From the NCBI GenBank assembly GCA_947172415.1, contig OX359193.1:1312501-1376500 (forward strand): DNA of 64,000 bases, given 5' to 3'. Shown one piece after another: positions 36,601-49,300 of this stretch. Source of the DNA: Chondrosia reniformis. Its lineage: Eukaryota; Porifera; Demospongiae; Chondrillida; Chondrillidae. The translations under genes were made by a program, and so were the position numbers. Numbering within the stretch: position 1 is the first letter of the stretch; the number at the start of each line of letters is the position of its first letter. The notes under the pieces are model-generated. The model searched no databases, was not told where the DNA came from, and saw nothing but the letters and a program-made list of their open reading frames with translations.

Positions 36601-39600
36601 TGTATATCATTACAATATCACTCTCACTTGTATTACCTTGCTATTCAGTGAGTATGTAATTTATGCATTACATACATACGTACATACCTTCAGTATTACA
36701 TATACAGTGGGCCCTGGTTTAACCGACCTCGAGTTCACCAACAACCTTATTTAACCGAACAAAATCGACTGAAACCAATCTAAATTGTATTCCCCATAAT
36801 ACTTTAGGCCCTCGTATATCCAACCTCGGTTTATCCGTATTCGACACTATTTTCCGATACAGATTTAGGTATGTGTATATTTAACCTTTATTATCCGACT
36901 ATTGCGGAGTAAATTAAGAAAGTTTCAGAGAATGGTGGAAAAACGATCGACCGTCAGCGATATCCTTAAAGAATTGTCCTTGAGGAGGATTCCAACAGCA
37001 CAAAGAGACTATCACGCCATGAGATGAAATAAGCATTAATGCTATGGTTTTTGACTATTCGTGCTTAAGGTTGCTCTATCTTATTCATTACTTTACAACC
37101 CTTTTTTATCAGACACCTGATTTATCTGACATTTTTGGTTGAAACAAACGCTGTCGGTTAAACCAGGGCCCACTGTATAAAGATTTTGTACTTAGATAGG
37201 TAAAGGACAGATGGACAGATGGATGGATGGATGGATGGAAGGATGGATGGACAGTTGGATGGATGGATGGACCCACTGATTCATTTGCTAGCAAATCTGG
37301 CATCACAAATCCATCATATATCTTCCTTGACAACTCTGATCTCCTCCTATTGTCCATGGTATTTTCATATACCTCAATCTACAGATCACACAATAGACAC
37401 AAATGTGGTGAATAGAAGAAACCTCAAAGGATGTAATGTATAAATACTCACCCAAATTCGTGGAGGATAATACTATTCTTATGTAAATATGAAGGTGCGA
37501 GGGAGTGTATATTTGTGTCAAGGTGTGAGGGTGTGTATATTTGTGTCAAGGTGTGAGGGTGTGTATATTTGTGTCAAGGTGTGAGGGTGTGTATATTTGT
37601 GTCAAGGTGTGAGGGTGTGTATATTTGTGTCAAGGTGTGAGGGTGTGTATATTTGTGTCAAGGTGTGAGGGTGTGTATATTTGTGTCAAGGTGTGAGGGT
37701 GTGTATATTTGTGTCAAGGTGTGAGGGTGTGTATATTTGTGTCAAGGTGTGAGGGTGTGTATATTTGTGTGAAGGTGTGAGGGTGTGTATTGTGTGAAGG
37801 TACATAGAAGTGTATGTCTTCCTTCATCAAAATGCACAATGTACAGTGTGTCGAGCCAGGGTTGGAGCTTATTAGTGAAAGTCAATCCATTGCATTTCTA
37901 CATTACCACATACGTATCTCAAATTTGATGTAAATTGAAAATATAGTGCAACTCAATATTACAGTCAAAATAGCCCAAAATGTTACAATAATCCAGTTAG
38001 TAGGTACATCCTTGTGGTAACCCTACCCCTTGTGTCCCAACTAAATAAACCCTATTCAAAGCTACATACCAAGTACAGTGTAAAAACATTATATACATAT
38101 GCATACTCACAAGGTGTTACATGCACACAAGGCATTGCTTGATGTACACTTATCTACTCAGAGTATCAATCTATTATTAGTAAAATGCCAATGTTATCAA
38201 TAACACTTATTTTACAAATCAAAATGGCTACAATACAGACATAGGTATACACTACAATAGCTAACTCACTTGTTTAAGGAAATCAATTTCTCTGTTTGGA
38301 CCTTTAACAAATTGCATCAAAAAATGTCGTCCTGATTGAAAATACAGCTTTTAATAAACATTGTAAGGTTAATATATATAATTTTACAAATATGACAAGT
38401 CTTTTAAACTCACACTCTAAAATGGTAATTTTTATACATCCTCATGCAAAACTCTTCACTTAGTGTGACCAGTAGGAAACAAGTGTTTAAGACAATTCAC
38501 ATAATATACAGGCCATTGAATAGGAATCGGCCATCAACAAATATCTTTTTTTAGCGCATCACAGTTACAAAGCCTTTAGGAAAGAGCATTATAAAGAAAC
38601 TATACTCAGAAGGTACTGCCTGTATCTGACACCCTTTGACACTTTGTGACGCCTTTTCTGATAATTTCCACTTTATAAGATGAGAGACATTAGAAGGTAC
38701 ACACGAAGGTGACGACTTATTTTGACATTCACTCTTCAAACAAATAGCAAATTATTTATTTAAAGTTAAAATTTGAAATCATATGCCTCTAAATATGTAT
38801 TCACATGCCTTCAGTAGACATACAGTTGTCACATCACTAGTTACTATTAAATAAGACAAAAACATTACATAAAACATGACAAACTATTCCAATGACTATA
38901 TTTATCAGTTGAATTCTTCTTGTAGAAGCTATACTATATATGGACCCCCAGTAGACCAGCAATGTTGAAGGGTACTATATACTGTTGGAAATTAAACGTA
39001 TCTATCTACTACAGTATATACTGTTCTAGTATCAGCAACCCACGTACAACTATAGCAATTAATAATGTATTTTTACTGCACGTATAGCGCTTTCACGTAT
39101 AAACTTGTCGTAAGACGTAAAGTATTACGTGCAGTGTGAGGTCGATTATTTACTTTAATATGCATAAGATGAATGGGGAAATCTTCGCCGTGTATTCTAC
39201 AAATCTGCCCGCATCGACGAATAGAGTCGACAGACCCTCTGACATACCATTACGCTCAACCTACCTAATCTTTCATTGTAGATTGCTTTACAATTTCTCA
39301 AAGCATTTCGCAAGAGGAACTTGTCTACGACGCCATGGATACTAGGATCTGGGAGAGTAAGCTTTTTGCCAACGGACACCTTCGCACCAGACTTTGACCG
39401 TTCCACGGCCATTAAATAAGAAACGTCTTGTAATACCGACTCCAAGTCTGCCATAGTTTCGACTACTTTGACATGCAGAACTACAACACAATCGTCTAGT
39501 TGGCGACGAAAAATCTTACAAAACTGGGCGTTTGGGAGATGCCTTTCTCGTAGAAAAAAATTCCTGCTTCAAACTTGGGCAAAACAGGACAACTACTCGC

Positions 39601-40076
39601 TTCTAGAGTACAACGTTTTTCACACAATTTCTTTCCGCTTAGACTGAACAGGTCTCCATTTTAACAAATGAACTTCCTGTAAACATTACAACGGCAACAC
39701 ACGCCATTTGAAAACGGGGGCTACATGCGCAATTCATCGGAATTCGTCTGTCTAGCAATTCACACTTATCAGCACGTAATATACACACTGACAATCTCTG
39801 CAATTGCAATGCCAGACAACAAGTACAGACACCCTTTATGAAACATAGGTAGTAAAAATGTGACAGTAGGCTATCTTAAGCTGTGAACTAACCAATTTTC
39901 TCGTTGAAAACATCTTTGAGTGTTATTGATTCGTTTTTGTTAAGGAGTCGATCAACGATACAATGGACATATGGCTCTGGAAGAGGAAACTTTTTAACTA
40001 ATAATATGCCAGCTTGGGAGCGCTCCACATCCTTCAGTATTTTTATATCGCTGATAATATTGTCAATCTCTGTCAT
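27602..40076 (-). CDS. GRK2: G protein-coupled receptor kinase, GRK2/3 (beta-ARK) type (17 exons per transcript, 705 or 703 aa)
   Basis: Serine/threonine kinase of the AGC group that phosphorylates activated GPCRs at the membrane. Minus-strand exons: first exon 39454-39265 or 40076-39893, then 38331-38270, 37378-37277, 36463-36389, 35334-35273, 34070-33921, 33385-33298, 32886-32805, 32464-32334, 32214-32120, 30638-30531, 30168-30004, 29626-29440, 29210-29135, 28997-28771, 28258-28127, 27787-27602. Order of domains: N-terminal helix [19 protein letters not shown]-homology half, kinase domain (GRGGFGEV at 196-203, Lys218 in FAMK, YRDLK with Asp312, DLG 330-332, [10 protein letters not shown]), RH remainder/AST ([19 protein letters not shown]), and a C-terminal PH domain from about 561 ([10 protein letters not shown]...WQRRY). 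The PH domain places it in the Gbetagamma-binding GRK2/3 branch. The acceptor before exon 29626 removes a few residues relative to vertebrates and is less certain. The gene ends 595 bp upstream of POLR3A. Confidence 0.95.
28021..28113. repeat. 26-bp minisatellite, GRK intron near the last exons
   Basis: Three and a half copies of a unit beginning GACTGAAAGATTTCACATTT. It abuts the donor of the 28258-28127 exon by about 12 bp. Confidence 0.8.
29185..29430. repeat. 129-bp tandem duplication containing a 3' splice site and the start of a GRK exon
   Basis: 29185-29313 and 29314-29430 are near-identical. On the minus strand the real exon starts at 29210 after TGTTCAG; the duplicate repeats the acceptor at 29340 and 24 coding bases (LTYEDQER versus LTDEDQER) and is followed by a possible GTAGAC donor, forming a tiny pseudo-exon between two real exons. 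Confidence 0.85.
30274..30434. repeat. 40-bp minisatellite, GRK intron
   Basis: Four copies of a unit starting AGACCCAGGTCACCCAGACC and containing the palindrome CCCCTCTATAGGGG. Confidence 0.85.
30735..31748. repeat. about 52-bp minisatellite, GRK intron 10
   Basis: About 20 copies of a unit AAGTATGTACATACATATAT followed by ACAGAGGTACACAGGCAGAG; some copies lack the TATGTACATA segment. Roughly 1 kb. Very long repetitive open frames (up to 394 codons) on the minus strand are not genes. Confidence 0.9.
33065..33215. repeat. diverged family B hairpin-like repeat
   Basis: Contains GCTTCATCCTTTGACTTTTGAG and a partial inverted counterpart (GTGGAAGGATGAACCATCG), resembling the hairpin at 51769-51925 with AGAGACACAGTTT in place of its inner arm. 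In a GRK intron. Confidence 0.5.
34101..34312 (-). repeat. dispersed repeat family A, copy 4
   Basis: About 210-bp reversed copy with an expanded GAAGAAGAAGAAGAAGGAG purine block and CATAGACGTAGCATG-like end, starting about 30 bp from the acceptor of the 34070-33921 kinase exon. Confidence 0.8.
35461..35600 (+). mobile_element. tRNA-like sequence heading a SINE
   Basis: 35465-35536 can be drawn as a tRNA cloverleaf: acceptor GCAATT pairing with AATTGC, D stem GCTC/GAGC, T arm CTGGG-TTTGATT-CCCAG; A box TAGCTCAGTGG and B box GGTTTGATTCC are both present. The anticodon stem is only four pairs and the loop lacks the invariant T33, so a working tRNA is unlikely. The downstream CTTTCATGTTTTTCCCTC and GTGGTTTGATTATCACT are shared with 25151-25340, which marks a tRNA-derived SINE family. 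It lies in a GRK intron. Confidence 0.65.
35974..36276. repeat. 15-bp minisatellite, GRK intron 4
   Basis: About 20 copies of GGGAGGGGCAAGGAAT with GCCAGGAAT and GTAAGGAAT variants. On the sense strand it is C/T rich. Confidence 0.9.
36703..37177. mobile_element. Tigger/pogo-like MITE with perfect 25-bp TIRs in GRK intron 3
   Basis: 475 bp bounded by exact 25-bp terminal inverted repeats (left end TACAGTGGGCCCTGGTTTAA) and TA dinucleotides. Interior AT-rich with GAATGGTGGAAAAACGATCG near 36930; no transposase frame of useful length. Perfect TIRs suggest a recent insertion. Confidence 0.85.
37199..37272. repeat. GGAT microsatellite
   Basis: (GGAT)n with ACAGAT and GGAAGGAT interruptions, ending 5 bp beyond the donor of the GRK exon 37378-37277. 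Confidence 0.85.
37476..37797. repeat. 28-bp minisatellite, GRK intron 2
   Basis: About 11 copies of AAGGTGTGAGGGTGTGTATA followed by TTTGTGTC, almost identical to one another, so recently homogenised. Confidence 0.9.
39265..39454 (-). CDS. GRK2: GRK alternative first exon 1a
   Basis: Encodes [20 protein letters not shown]... and ends phase 1 at NERLG|GTAGG. Its start is nearly that of animal GRK2/3. Paralogous to exon 1b at 40076-39893 (same length class, same phase, both ending NE[RK][LI]G), so either can splice to 38331. It has its own ATG, and the 438 bp between the two exons would need to hold a second promoter. Confidence 0.85.
39893..40076 (-). CDS. GRK2: GRK alternative first exon 1b
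   Basis: Encodes [20 protein letters not shown]... and ends phase 1 at NEKIG|GTTAG. It aligns with exon 1a over its length (VERS, LP.P..H..VD..L, LKD.FNEKIG) but is more diverged from animal GRKs, with a two-residue shorter middle. The N-terminal helix of GRKs contacts the receptor, so the two versions could differ in target choice. Could instead be a relic not used in transcripts; the intact frame and kept splice phase argue against that. Confidence 0.75.
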
Positions 40077-40349
40077 TATTACCGTACTCGAGCTTCTTTT
40101 CGACTAGGTAATCAATCTTTGAATGAAGATTTTTATGTGGGTCGAAAATAGCGTAGCAGGAGGAATTTCCGCAACATACCTGCTCCCACGACATAACAGG
40201 ATACGCATCTAAGGGATGTTTTAAAACTACAAAGCTGCCGATAATAAACCATGCGTACGTGCTTGTGTAAATTCTAGCATTAATAGTAAATTAAAGATAA
40301 TTAATAATGAAATTAAACAGTCGCTAGTGTTTTAGAGTAATCTTGGACT

Positions 40350-43300
40350 TTAATGTGCAGAGGGCCCTCCCAACCTTCTTCTAGATGCTGCAGTAAAAGT
40401 TAATAATATTATGATGATGACATTAAGGCAGAGGTCAGACTGGAAAAGTCAAAATTATATCATTCTGTGAAGTGGGGAAGTTAGATATGTGGTTAGACAC
40501 AATTCAGCTACATCAAATTACTGATTACTGGAAGTTGAGTATGACAACAGATGTATCACTATGCGCCTTACCATCTGATCTCTGTCCTCCCCGGTGTATC
40601 CCAGCCAGACCCGGAGTATCTATGAGGTAGAAAATACAGTGTACTCCTCTTAATATAGTCTCAAGACTGAGGGAAAGTATGCTCTCAAAGGTTTACTAGA
40701 TTTCACTTCTGTGTCAAAAATAAATCAGCTCCTGACAATTATGCATAGTCCAATTATAGCAAACATGATACATACGTATGTATGCATAGTTTGCATACTG
40801 TCATGCTAAAGTTCATCCTCAAGACTGATACATATGTGCAGTGAAACCTTCCCAATACGGTCATCTAAGGGACCTAGTAGGTTTATTGGCTATAAAGATA
40901 ATAGTGTAAATTTAGTAGGGCTTGATTGAATAAGAAGGCTGGCACCAAATATACACATGCTGCATGTGTACACATGCACAGAGGTTCTCTAAGGAGGGAG
41001 GGGGGTCGGGAACATTTGTCCCTCCTCCCTTGAAAATATTTTGCTCTCTTTGAAGAAAATCAAATTGCCAATGTTTGATGCAAGCAAACATATTGAACTA
41101 CGTAGACTGTCTCCTCAAAATTGTATTTGCCTTTGCCCCTTGTGACATTGCAAATCAAACCCAAACATACTACAATAATAGCTTGCTACTAACTAGAAAA
41201 AGGTAAACACACAATAACACAGGTATTTATAGGGCAAAACAAACAGAGAAAGCATATTTTACCTCATCAAAATTAATTGTAATTACAACATTCTCCAACA
41301 TACAACATATTGCCCAATAGCCAAGGTATATAAATATATTGCCCAACAGCCAGGGTCTATATATATATTGCCCAATAGCCAGGGTCTATATATATTTCCC
41401 AATAGCCAGGGTCTATATATATTGCCCAATAGCCAGGGTCTATATATATTGCCCAATAGCCAGGGTCTATATATATTGCCCAATAGCCAGGCCATACACA
41501 TTAGCCTAGTGTACAAGGAGCAGGTATACATTGCTGATGGTTTGGTGCGTATTATCTTACTCCAAGGGGTCGCATGCTTTAATTTCATCAAATCTTCATT
41601 TAATTCAGCCAAATTAGAAATCTGTGAATAAAAAAGATATACAAAAGGATTTACAAACTGAGAGGACAAAGGTGAAATTCCCAGAGGTATTAGTCTGGTT
41701 CAGTGAAGAAAAAAACATTTTGAAAACTTTATCCAAATCCAAAGAAAAAGTTTAGAAAATGCTTTAGTCTATTCTATTAACATTTCCAATGTGTGTCAAC
41801 CATACATGTACAAGGAAATGGTGTTTTAGATAATAATGCAATTTGCTAGTATGGGTCAATTTTTAACAGTCTCAGCTAAAAGAATTAGCCAACAAAATGA
41901 ATAACAGTACAAACATGAGAGAGTCATTTATGGGCAAGAAAACTCTAGTCTAGCCACTTACCACTAAAATTTATACAAATTAAGAGCCCTTACATGGATA
42001 ATAGCCCTCACATGAGTTATAAGAATATTAGGGTAAGAGCCTACATGTAAATAAGAGCCTACTAGAAGATAAAAGCACCTAGCCTCTGAACTAATATTCA
42101 AGAAATACATTGTAACATAAACCAGCTTGCTATAGTATGATGGGAGGAGCCTTTAACATCACTTGGGTACATGTACATATACTGGAATATGTACAGTGTA
42201 TAGTGTACCTTTTCAGAAAGCTGCAGAGCCAAACACTGAAGGTTTGATGGTCTTGCATGGTGTATTGCCAAAGACTGACTTGGTTCATCCAGTGAAGCCT
42301 TGCAGCCAAAGTGGAAAGAGAAGAACTGACTATATAAATCAATAAATATATCAAAGAGTTAAATTACCATCAATTCCTCTTTAATGATCATTTTGCTTAT
42401 AACACTGTGTACAGTCTCCACCGGAAGCTCAAACATTTCTGACAACCTCTGCAAACTGAAAATGAGGAAAACCCGTGAGAATGTGTACACTACAAATGGA
42501 CTAGACTACGTAGGCCACACTACCCAAGAAGAAAGAGAATTCCAAACCCCAAAAAAAGGTTTCCCACCTTCTTGAAGAAAGTCAAATAGTCATTTTCTAA
42601 ACATATTGAACCCATTTGCATGTGGTATTATTAACTGAAACCCCAAGAGACTATTATTTTGTTGGTCTTCCACTTCAGACTGAAAATCTGCCTTTCAATT
42701 GTCACTTCAGCAATTCACAAAATGTTTACATACATACTCTACCAAATAGTGCTAATATATGTGAAGACAAGCAGTCTGGAAAGCTAAACATATGTTGTGG
42801 GAGAGTAACCACCAAATTAGTAGATGCAGCTAGTGAAACTCAATGTATCAACTGCTATTTAATAGGAGCAATTAAAACTTAAAATGTCTCCTTCATTCTA
42901 TTAAACCACCCACAACAGTATATTTGCCCTATGCATCAGTAGCCATCATGGTGAAGCAGTTCCAAGAGATCAAACATTCATTTCTGGAACATGAAAAATC
43001 TAACACACCATTTTCCTACATGCTATGCCTACTCTTTAAAAAAGCCTATAGGGAACTAAACCTGGAGAGATCCTGGAGACTTTTCTTTTCTGGAACATGC
43101 AGGAGGTCCCCTAAAACTAATATCATTCTTTTCAATATACCTACATACATACCTATTACATCAAGGTCTGTAAATTTGGGAATAAAAGCAGGCTATTATC
43201 AAAGCAATAGCTCCTACTAGTTACCTTAGAGTGTCATAGACCTCCCCATAAGTGAATATGTACGTTCTGAGTGTTTCTTCCTGGATCTTCCTACAAAGAT

Positions 43301-46300
43301 AAACAATGCATACATGGACTGATGGCTCAGAAAAGGAAAAAGTCTCCTCATGTACTCCCTCTGCTGCAATAGGTTATGGACATGCCCCCTCTGCTGCAGT
43401 AGGTCATAGGCACGCCCCCTCTGCTGCAGTAGGTCATAGGCACGCCCCCTCTGCTGCAGTAGGTCATAGGCACGCCCCCTCTGCTGCAGTAGGTCATAGG
43501 CACGCCCCCTCTGCTGCAGTAGGTCATAGGCACGCCCCCTCTGCTGCAGTAGGTCATAGGCACGCCCCCTCTGCTGCAGTAGGTCATAGGCACGCCCCCT
43601 CTGCTGCAGTAGGTCATGGACACGCCCCCTCTGCTGCAATAGGTTATGGACACGCCCCCTATGGTGGAGCAGGTCAGGAACACCCTAAAATCAGTCACTA
43701 AGGTCTCAACATCTCATATTATTACTACATGGCATTCCACCCTACCTCACGAGCATCCTCTTAACTTGATCTTTGTTGATAAAGAGTTCCCACACCTAAC
43801 ATACATCGAAATGAAGACACATTCTTGAAAGGGTAAAGGAAACCCAATGTCACTTATTGTTTACATTTTTACCTCCTTTTGAGGAGGAAACAGTCTACAC
43901 TACATATCATGATCCCTTAACCAATATATCAAATACTCAACAGCTGATAAAAACGTCTACTGAAATGCATAGATTCCCAACCGGATGCAATAAAAACAAC
44001 ATTGCTGCAAGAAAATTTATTGAAGACTTTAACTAAGGAGGGAAGAACCATTTGTCCAAAATTGTAATGTACAGCTAAGCAAGAGCTGAGCTAAATCATC
44101 GTATACAACCTTATTCATGTACCATGTGTATACCTGAGGTATGTGCGCATGTGGGGTTGCAATGGCAAAGCACTTGTCCCTGAGAACCCACAAGGACAGG
44201 GTCCAAAGGTTATGAATAATAATTGAACTTTGACCTTTATGAGCTTAATAAACAATTGTGTTTATTTAGAATTTCTAATGATTTGGAAAATATTTATTTA
44301 CATTCCCATGAAATGTGGAGTGTTGGCTGGGAGCCCATAAAACCACAAAGATTATTGGAACTAACACCAATCACTAATGAGTAAACTGGAACTACCTATA
44401 GTAATGCCCAAGTTGTATCCTTTGAATTATCACCAGGGGTAACACAAAATGCAACAAAGAATATTATCGAACCTCCGCCTACTTTATGCGTATTGGTAGA
44501 ACACTCCTACGTGTATCTTGTCGAAATTATTGTCTGTCAAACCGACCTAGTTGGCAGGTGTATCTGTATATCCTCACTACACTGTACTAACCTTGATACT
44601 GATAATATAGTCTTTACACTTCTTCCAGTCACCCTCCCTCATTGCATTAGAAGCTGCCACTACATGCTCTCTCATTGTCTCAGGAGGTCCTGCAATAGAA
44701 AGAAAAGGGCAATTACTAGCACTGAATAGTGGAGAGAGGTAGAGATATGAGTGTGTAATGGAGAGAGAAGTGGGTATTTGCAATTGAGAGAAGGAGAAAG
44801 AGAGAGGTGGGATTGTGCAATGAAGAGTGGGAGCGAGAGGTGGGATTGTGCAATGAAGAGTGGGAGCGAGAGGTGGGATTGTGCAATGAAGAGAGGGAGA
44901 GAGAGCGGTGGGATTGTGCAATGAAGAGAAGGAGAGAGAGGTGGGATTGTGCAATGAAGAGAGGGAGAGAGAGGTGGGATTGTGCAATGAAGAGAAGGAG
45001 CGAGAGGTGGGATTGTGCAATGAAGGGAAGGGGTGAGAGCGGTGGGATTGTGCAATGAAGAGAGGGAGAGAGAGGTGGGATTGTGCAATGAAGAGAAGGA
45101 GAGAGAGGTGGGATTGTGCAATGAAGAGAAGGAGAGAGAGGTGGGATTGTGCAATGAAGAGAAGGAGAGAGAGGTGGGATTGTGCAATGAAGAGAAGGAG
45201 AGAGAGGTGGGATTGTGCAATGAAGAGAAGGAGAGAGAGGTGGGATTGTGCAATGAAGAGAAGGAGAGAGAGGTGGGATTGTGCAATGAAGAGAAGGAAA
45301 GAGAGGTGGGATTGTGCAATGAAGAGTGGGAGAGAGCGGTGGGATTGTGCAATGAAGAGAAGGAGAGAGAGGTGGGATTGTGCAATGAAGAGAGGGAGAG
45401 AGAGGTGGGATTGTGCAATGAAGAGAGGGAGAGAGAGAGGTGGGATTGTGCAATGAAGGGAAGGGGTGAGAGCGGTGGGATTGTGCAATAAAGAGAGATT
45501 GTACTGCCTGAACAGGTTGCTAGTAGCTCACCGACAAGAGGTTGTCTTTCAATAACCTTTAGTTGATGGTGAAAACTCTTGCTAACAAGTCGTCTCCTTC
45601 CCTCAATCTCATTTAGAGCTATGTAAGGCACCTCTAGTACCATCGCAGAAGTCAGATAGACGCACTCCATCAGTTCCAGATTAATATGCATGTGAAATGG
45701 AACCTACGTACGTACATATATTTGTACACACAAATGATTTCTTGGAATGTAAAATACACTAGTTTTAGCATTATTGGTAGTAGTGAGTGCACCCCTTCAC
45801 TGCAGTCCTACAACCTGTGCAAGTGGGAGCCATCTTATTTCACAATACTCACACGTACATATGTAGGAAAATGGTATCTTAGATTTTTCATATGTACATT
45901 CCTAAAGGTGCACCCCAGCAGGAGAGTCAGCCTATAAAGTACTACATGTACGTACATATGTACATTCCTAAAGGTGCACCCAGCAGGAGAGTCAGCCTAT
46001 AAAGTACTACATGTACGTACATATGTACATTCCTAAAGGGTGCACCCCGGCAGGAGAGTTAGCCTATAAAGTACTACACATGGCTTACATTTAGCTACTG
46101 TGATGTGAATGGTAGTCAAAAATCAATGAGCATAATACAACTTACAGGTTGATTTAAAAATTAAACATTCATACGCAGTATGTAGTAGTAGTAGTAGTAG
46201 GTGTACATCGTTATACAGTAAAGCCGGTATAAGTGGTGACCTGAATAGAGCAGTGATCCCTGAATTACAGTTGACTGTTAAGGTCCCATCAAAAATCACA

Positions 46301-49300
46301 TATACGTATGTTGGCTTTCGATAATGCAGCCACCTCTCTAGCTAAGCTGGCCCCAAAAGGACCACACTGTATGTAGCTACTTTCTTATGCAACTCTATTA
46401 AAGGTTACATGTGGCCCAGTGGAGCAGAAGAAGGAAAAGGAAAGAAAAGACTCTTGTATCTTCATCCAGAGCTCCCTCCAGGTTTACTTCCCTATAGGCC
46501 TTTTTACAGAGTAGGCATAGCATGTACGTATGTGGGAAGGTCATTGACAACTAACTAGTCTTCTTCTTTCTATTTTTTCTTGTTCTGGTGTTCTGTCTTT
46601 GCTGGCCATCAGGCCTTGTGCTAGGAGCTCCTTTGATCTTCCTGAGGACTGGATATCTAGTAGGGCATCGTGTGCATCCTTCACCATGCCATGTCTGAAG
46701 GCACACATACCAAGCTGAGCCAGGGCTCTGTTGTACAGGATCTATGAGCAAGAGGGAGGAGAGGAGAGGAGAGAGGGAGGAGAGAGGGAGAAGAGAGGGA
46801 GGAGAGGAGAGGAGAGGAGAGAGGGAGGAGAGGGAGGAGAGAGGGAGGAGAGGGAGGAGAGAGGGAGGAGAGGAGAGGAGAGAGGGAGGAGAGAGGGAGG
46901 AGAGAGGGAGGAGAGGGAGGAGAGGGAGGAGAGGGAGGAGAGAGAGGGAGGAGAGGGAGGAGAGAGAGGGAGGAGAGGGAGGAGAGGGAGGAGAGAGGGA
47001 GGAGAGGGAGGAGAGGGAGGAGAGAGAGGGAGGAGAGGGAGGAGAGGGAGGAGAGAGAGGGAGGAGAGGGAGGAGAGGGAGGAGAGAGAGGGAGGAGAGG
47101 GAGGAGAGAGGGAGGAGAGAGGGAGGAGAGAGGGAGGAGAGAGGGAGGAGAGGAGAGGGAGAGAGGGAGGAGAGAGGGAGGAGAGAGGGAGGAGAGAGGG
47201 AGGAGAGGAGAGGGAGAGAGGGAGGAGAGAGGGAGGAGAGAGGGAGGAGAGAGGGAGGAGAGGGAGGAGAGGGAGAGGGAGTGATAGGTTTTTACTGAAA
47301 CAATATCACTCCACTTGCATTTTAAAGTAACTTTATGAGTTTACTGCCAACTGGAATTGGGTAATGATATTAGCAAGGAGTACGTATGTACCTGTGTGTC
47401 AACATCTGAAAACTGTATAGTCTCCTGCAAGTGGCTCATCAGCATCAGATCTCTCGCTTCAAACCAGTTGTCATGGAGAGCATGGTGATAGATGTGACAG
47501 AGTATGGCTCGGGTACGAATGCGACCGTGGTCGGCACCAGAGTAGTTGTATATAAAGCTACACAATTTGGACATGAGCTCGGAAGAGTTCTCAGCCACCA
47601 AAGCCTCGTTGGATTGCGTCACTTCCATCAGGTTCTCTTTCTGAAGCTGACGGTCAATCTACAAATGGAAACCAGAACATACCAAGCTATTGACACTGAC
47701 ATAAAATGGCTGATGTTAGGGATGGCTAGTTTGTCTTATTCATGTATGAATAATCCAACACACCATTTTTCTTACATGCTATACATCTACTTTAGAGTAA
47801 AATGTCTATAGGAAACTTAAGCCTAGTGAGAGATTTGGATGAGGATACAAGAGTTTTATCCTTTTCCTTCTCTTCTTCTCTACTGGTCCATGGGTATATA
47901 TCTTGATCTCTTTCGAGCATCAAAAGATTCAGTTTTTGATTTGAACTTCTTCTTGTCAGAAGTTTCAACTGGTAGGTCTTCTTCAGTGACTGATAGATGG
48001 AGAATTCTTATCTTTTTATTGCGTCTTTAGATACTCAAAGGAGATCAAAAGATGAACTCTTTCAAAGATAAGTTTGATGTAGTTAAAGAAACCCATATCA
48101 TATCATGGGTGTCTATAACCAAAATGGCTGATGTAGGGCTTGATACTCGGTCATTATTCACATATCACTTAGCCTTGTCCATCAAAGAAGAGTATTCTTA
48201 GACCAACCTTGTAGTATAAGTGCTCTATCCTTGTCATGTAGATCCGGCAGAGTTTGGAGTCCTTGTGTGTGCCCACATCCTTCTCCAAGTAGGACTGCAC
48301 AGTCACTATCAACTCACATACCAACTTCTCATCTTTCAACCTAACAACATTGAGTGGAATGATCAGACATTGAGTGGCTGCTATACACATTGGTACCTAA
48401 TAAAGATTGGCTCTTCCCTATTCAGTTGAGCTTGGAAATTGTGCTTCATTGTAAGACAGCAGTAAGTATGGTAAACAAGTCTACTGCCCACCTGCCCAAT
48501 GTGTTGAGAGGCAACCCAAGGTGTCTGCTATTGATAGGACAAGACTTAATTGTCAGAAAGACAATGAACAGCTGCTGTCAGGGGCTGTCTATCAAGTGAC
48601 AATTGACTGAATCAGCTGATGCAATCAATAACAAATTAGCACCAATAGGATGTTGTATACCCTATTTGCTCCTACTATTATTTTGAGGTCTGGAAAGATG
48701 CACTATTATTATTGCTCATCATCAAGTGTGGCATCAATTCGAGGATGGCTACTAAACAGGGTGTGGTGTCTATTCGAGCAAATACAGTAGTACAGCTACT
48801 AACTACATCACAAGTTCTGTGCATGCTATATACCATATGCGTAGGAAAGCTGCTAACAAATGCATTCTGAACTTATAACCAACTGTAATCCACTACAAAC
48901 ATCATTCCCAGCTGTACCAGTGACACTCCAGGTACCAGCAGGCCTGGTAACTGAAGCCAGCTGTTGCACAGAGTGGAGCAGCCAGCAGAGACTACTACAT
49001 TACAGTGTGTACATTGTTTTAAAAAATTATTAACAATAAGACTGGAAATACTACAAAATCTCCATTTAAAGAAAAATTTGAATTATTTAAAACAAACCCG
49101 CAAACCACAACATATACAGCATATATGTACCTACACTTAAAATTTACACCTTTAGAAAATCACACTTCGCCAGGCGATATCAATTAAGTGTCCATCCTTT
49201 ATGAAACTACACTCTTAACTTATCAGGGATTATCCATACTTACAGTGTGTCTGTTACAGTAAGTCCCAAATAACCATATGTATTGGGATATCATTAGGCA

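Noticed and set aside
44577..45691. Minus-strand open frames up to 339 codons that overlap EIF3C exons
   Set aside because: Only the ends (exons 45703-45532 and 44689-44592) are real; the middle is the 33-bp array in the intron.
46731..47330. Plus-strand Glu/Arg/Gly-rich open frames of about 190 codons
   Set aside because: They arise from the pure purine tract, which lacks stop codons by composition.
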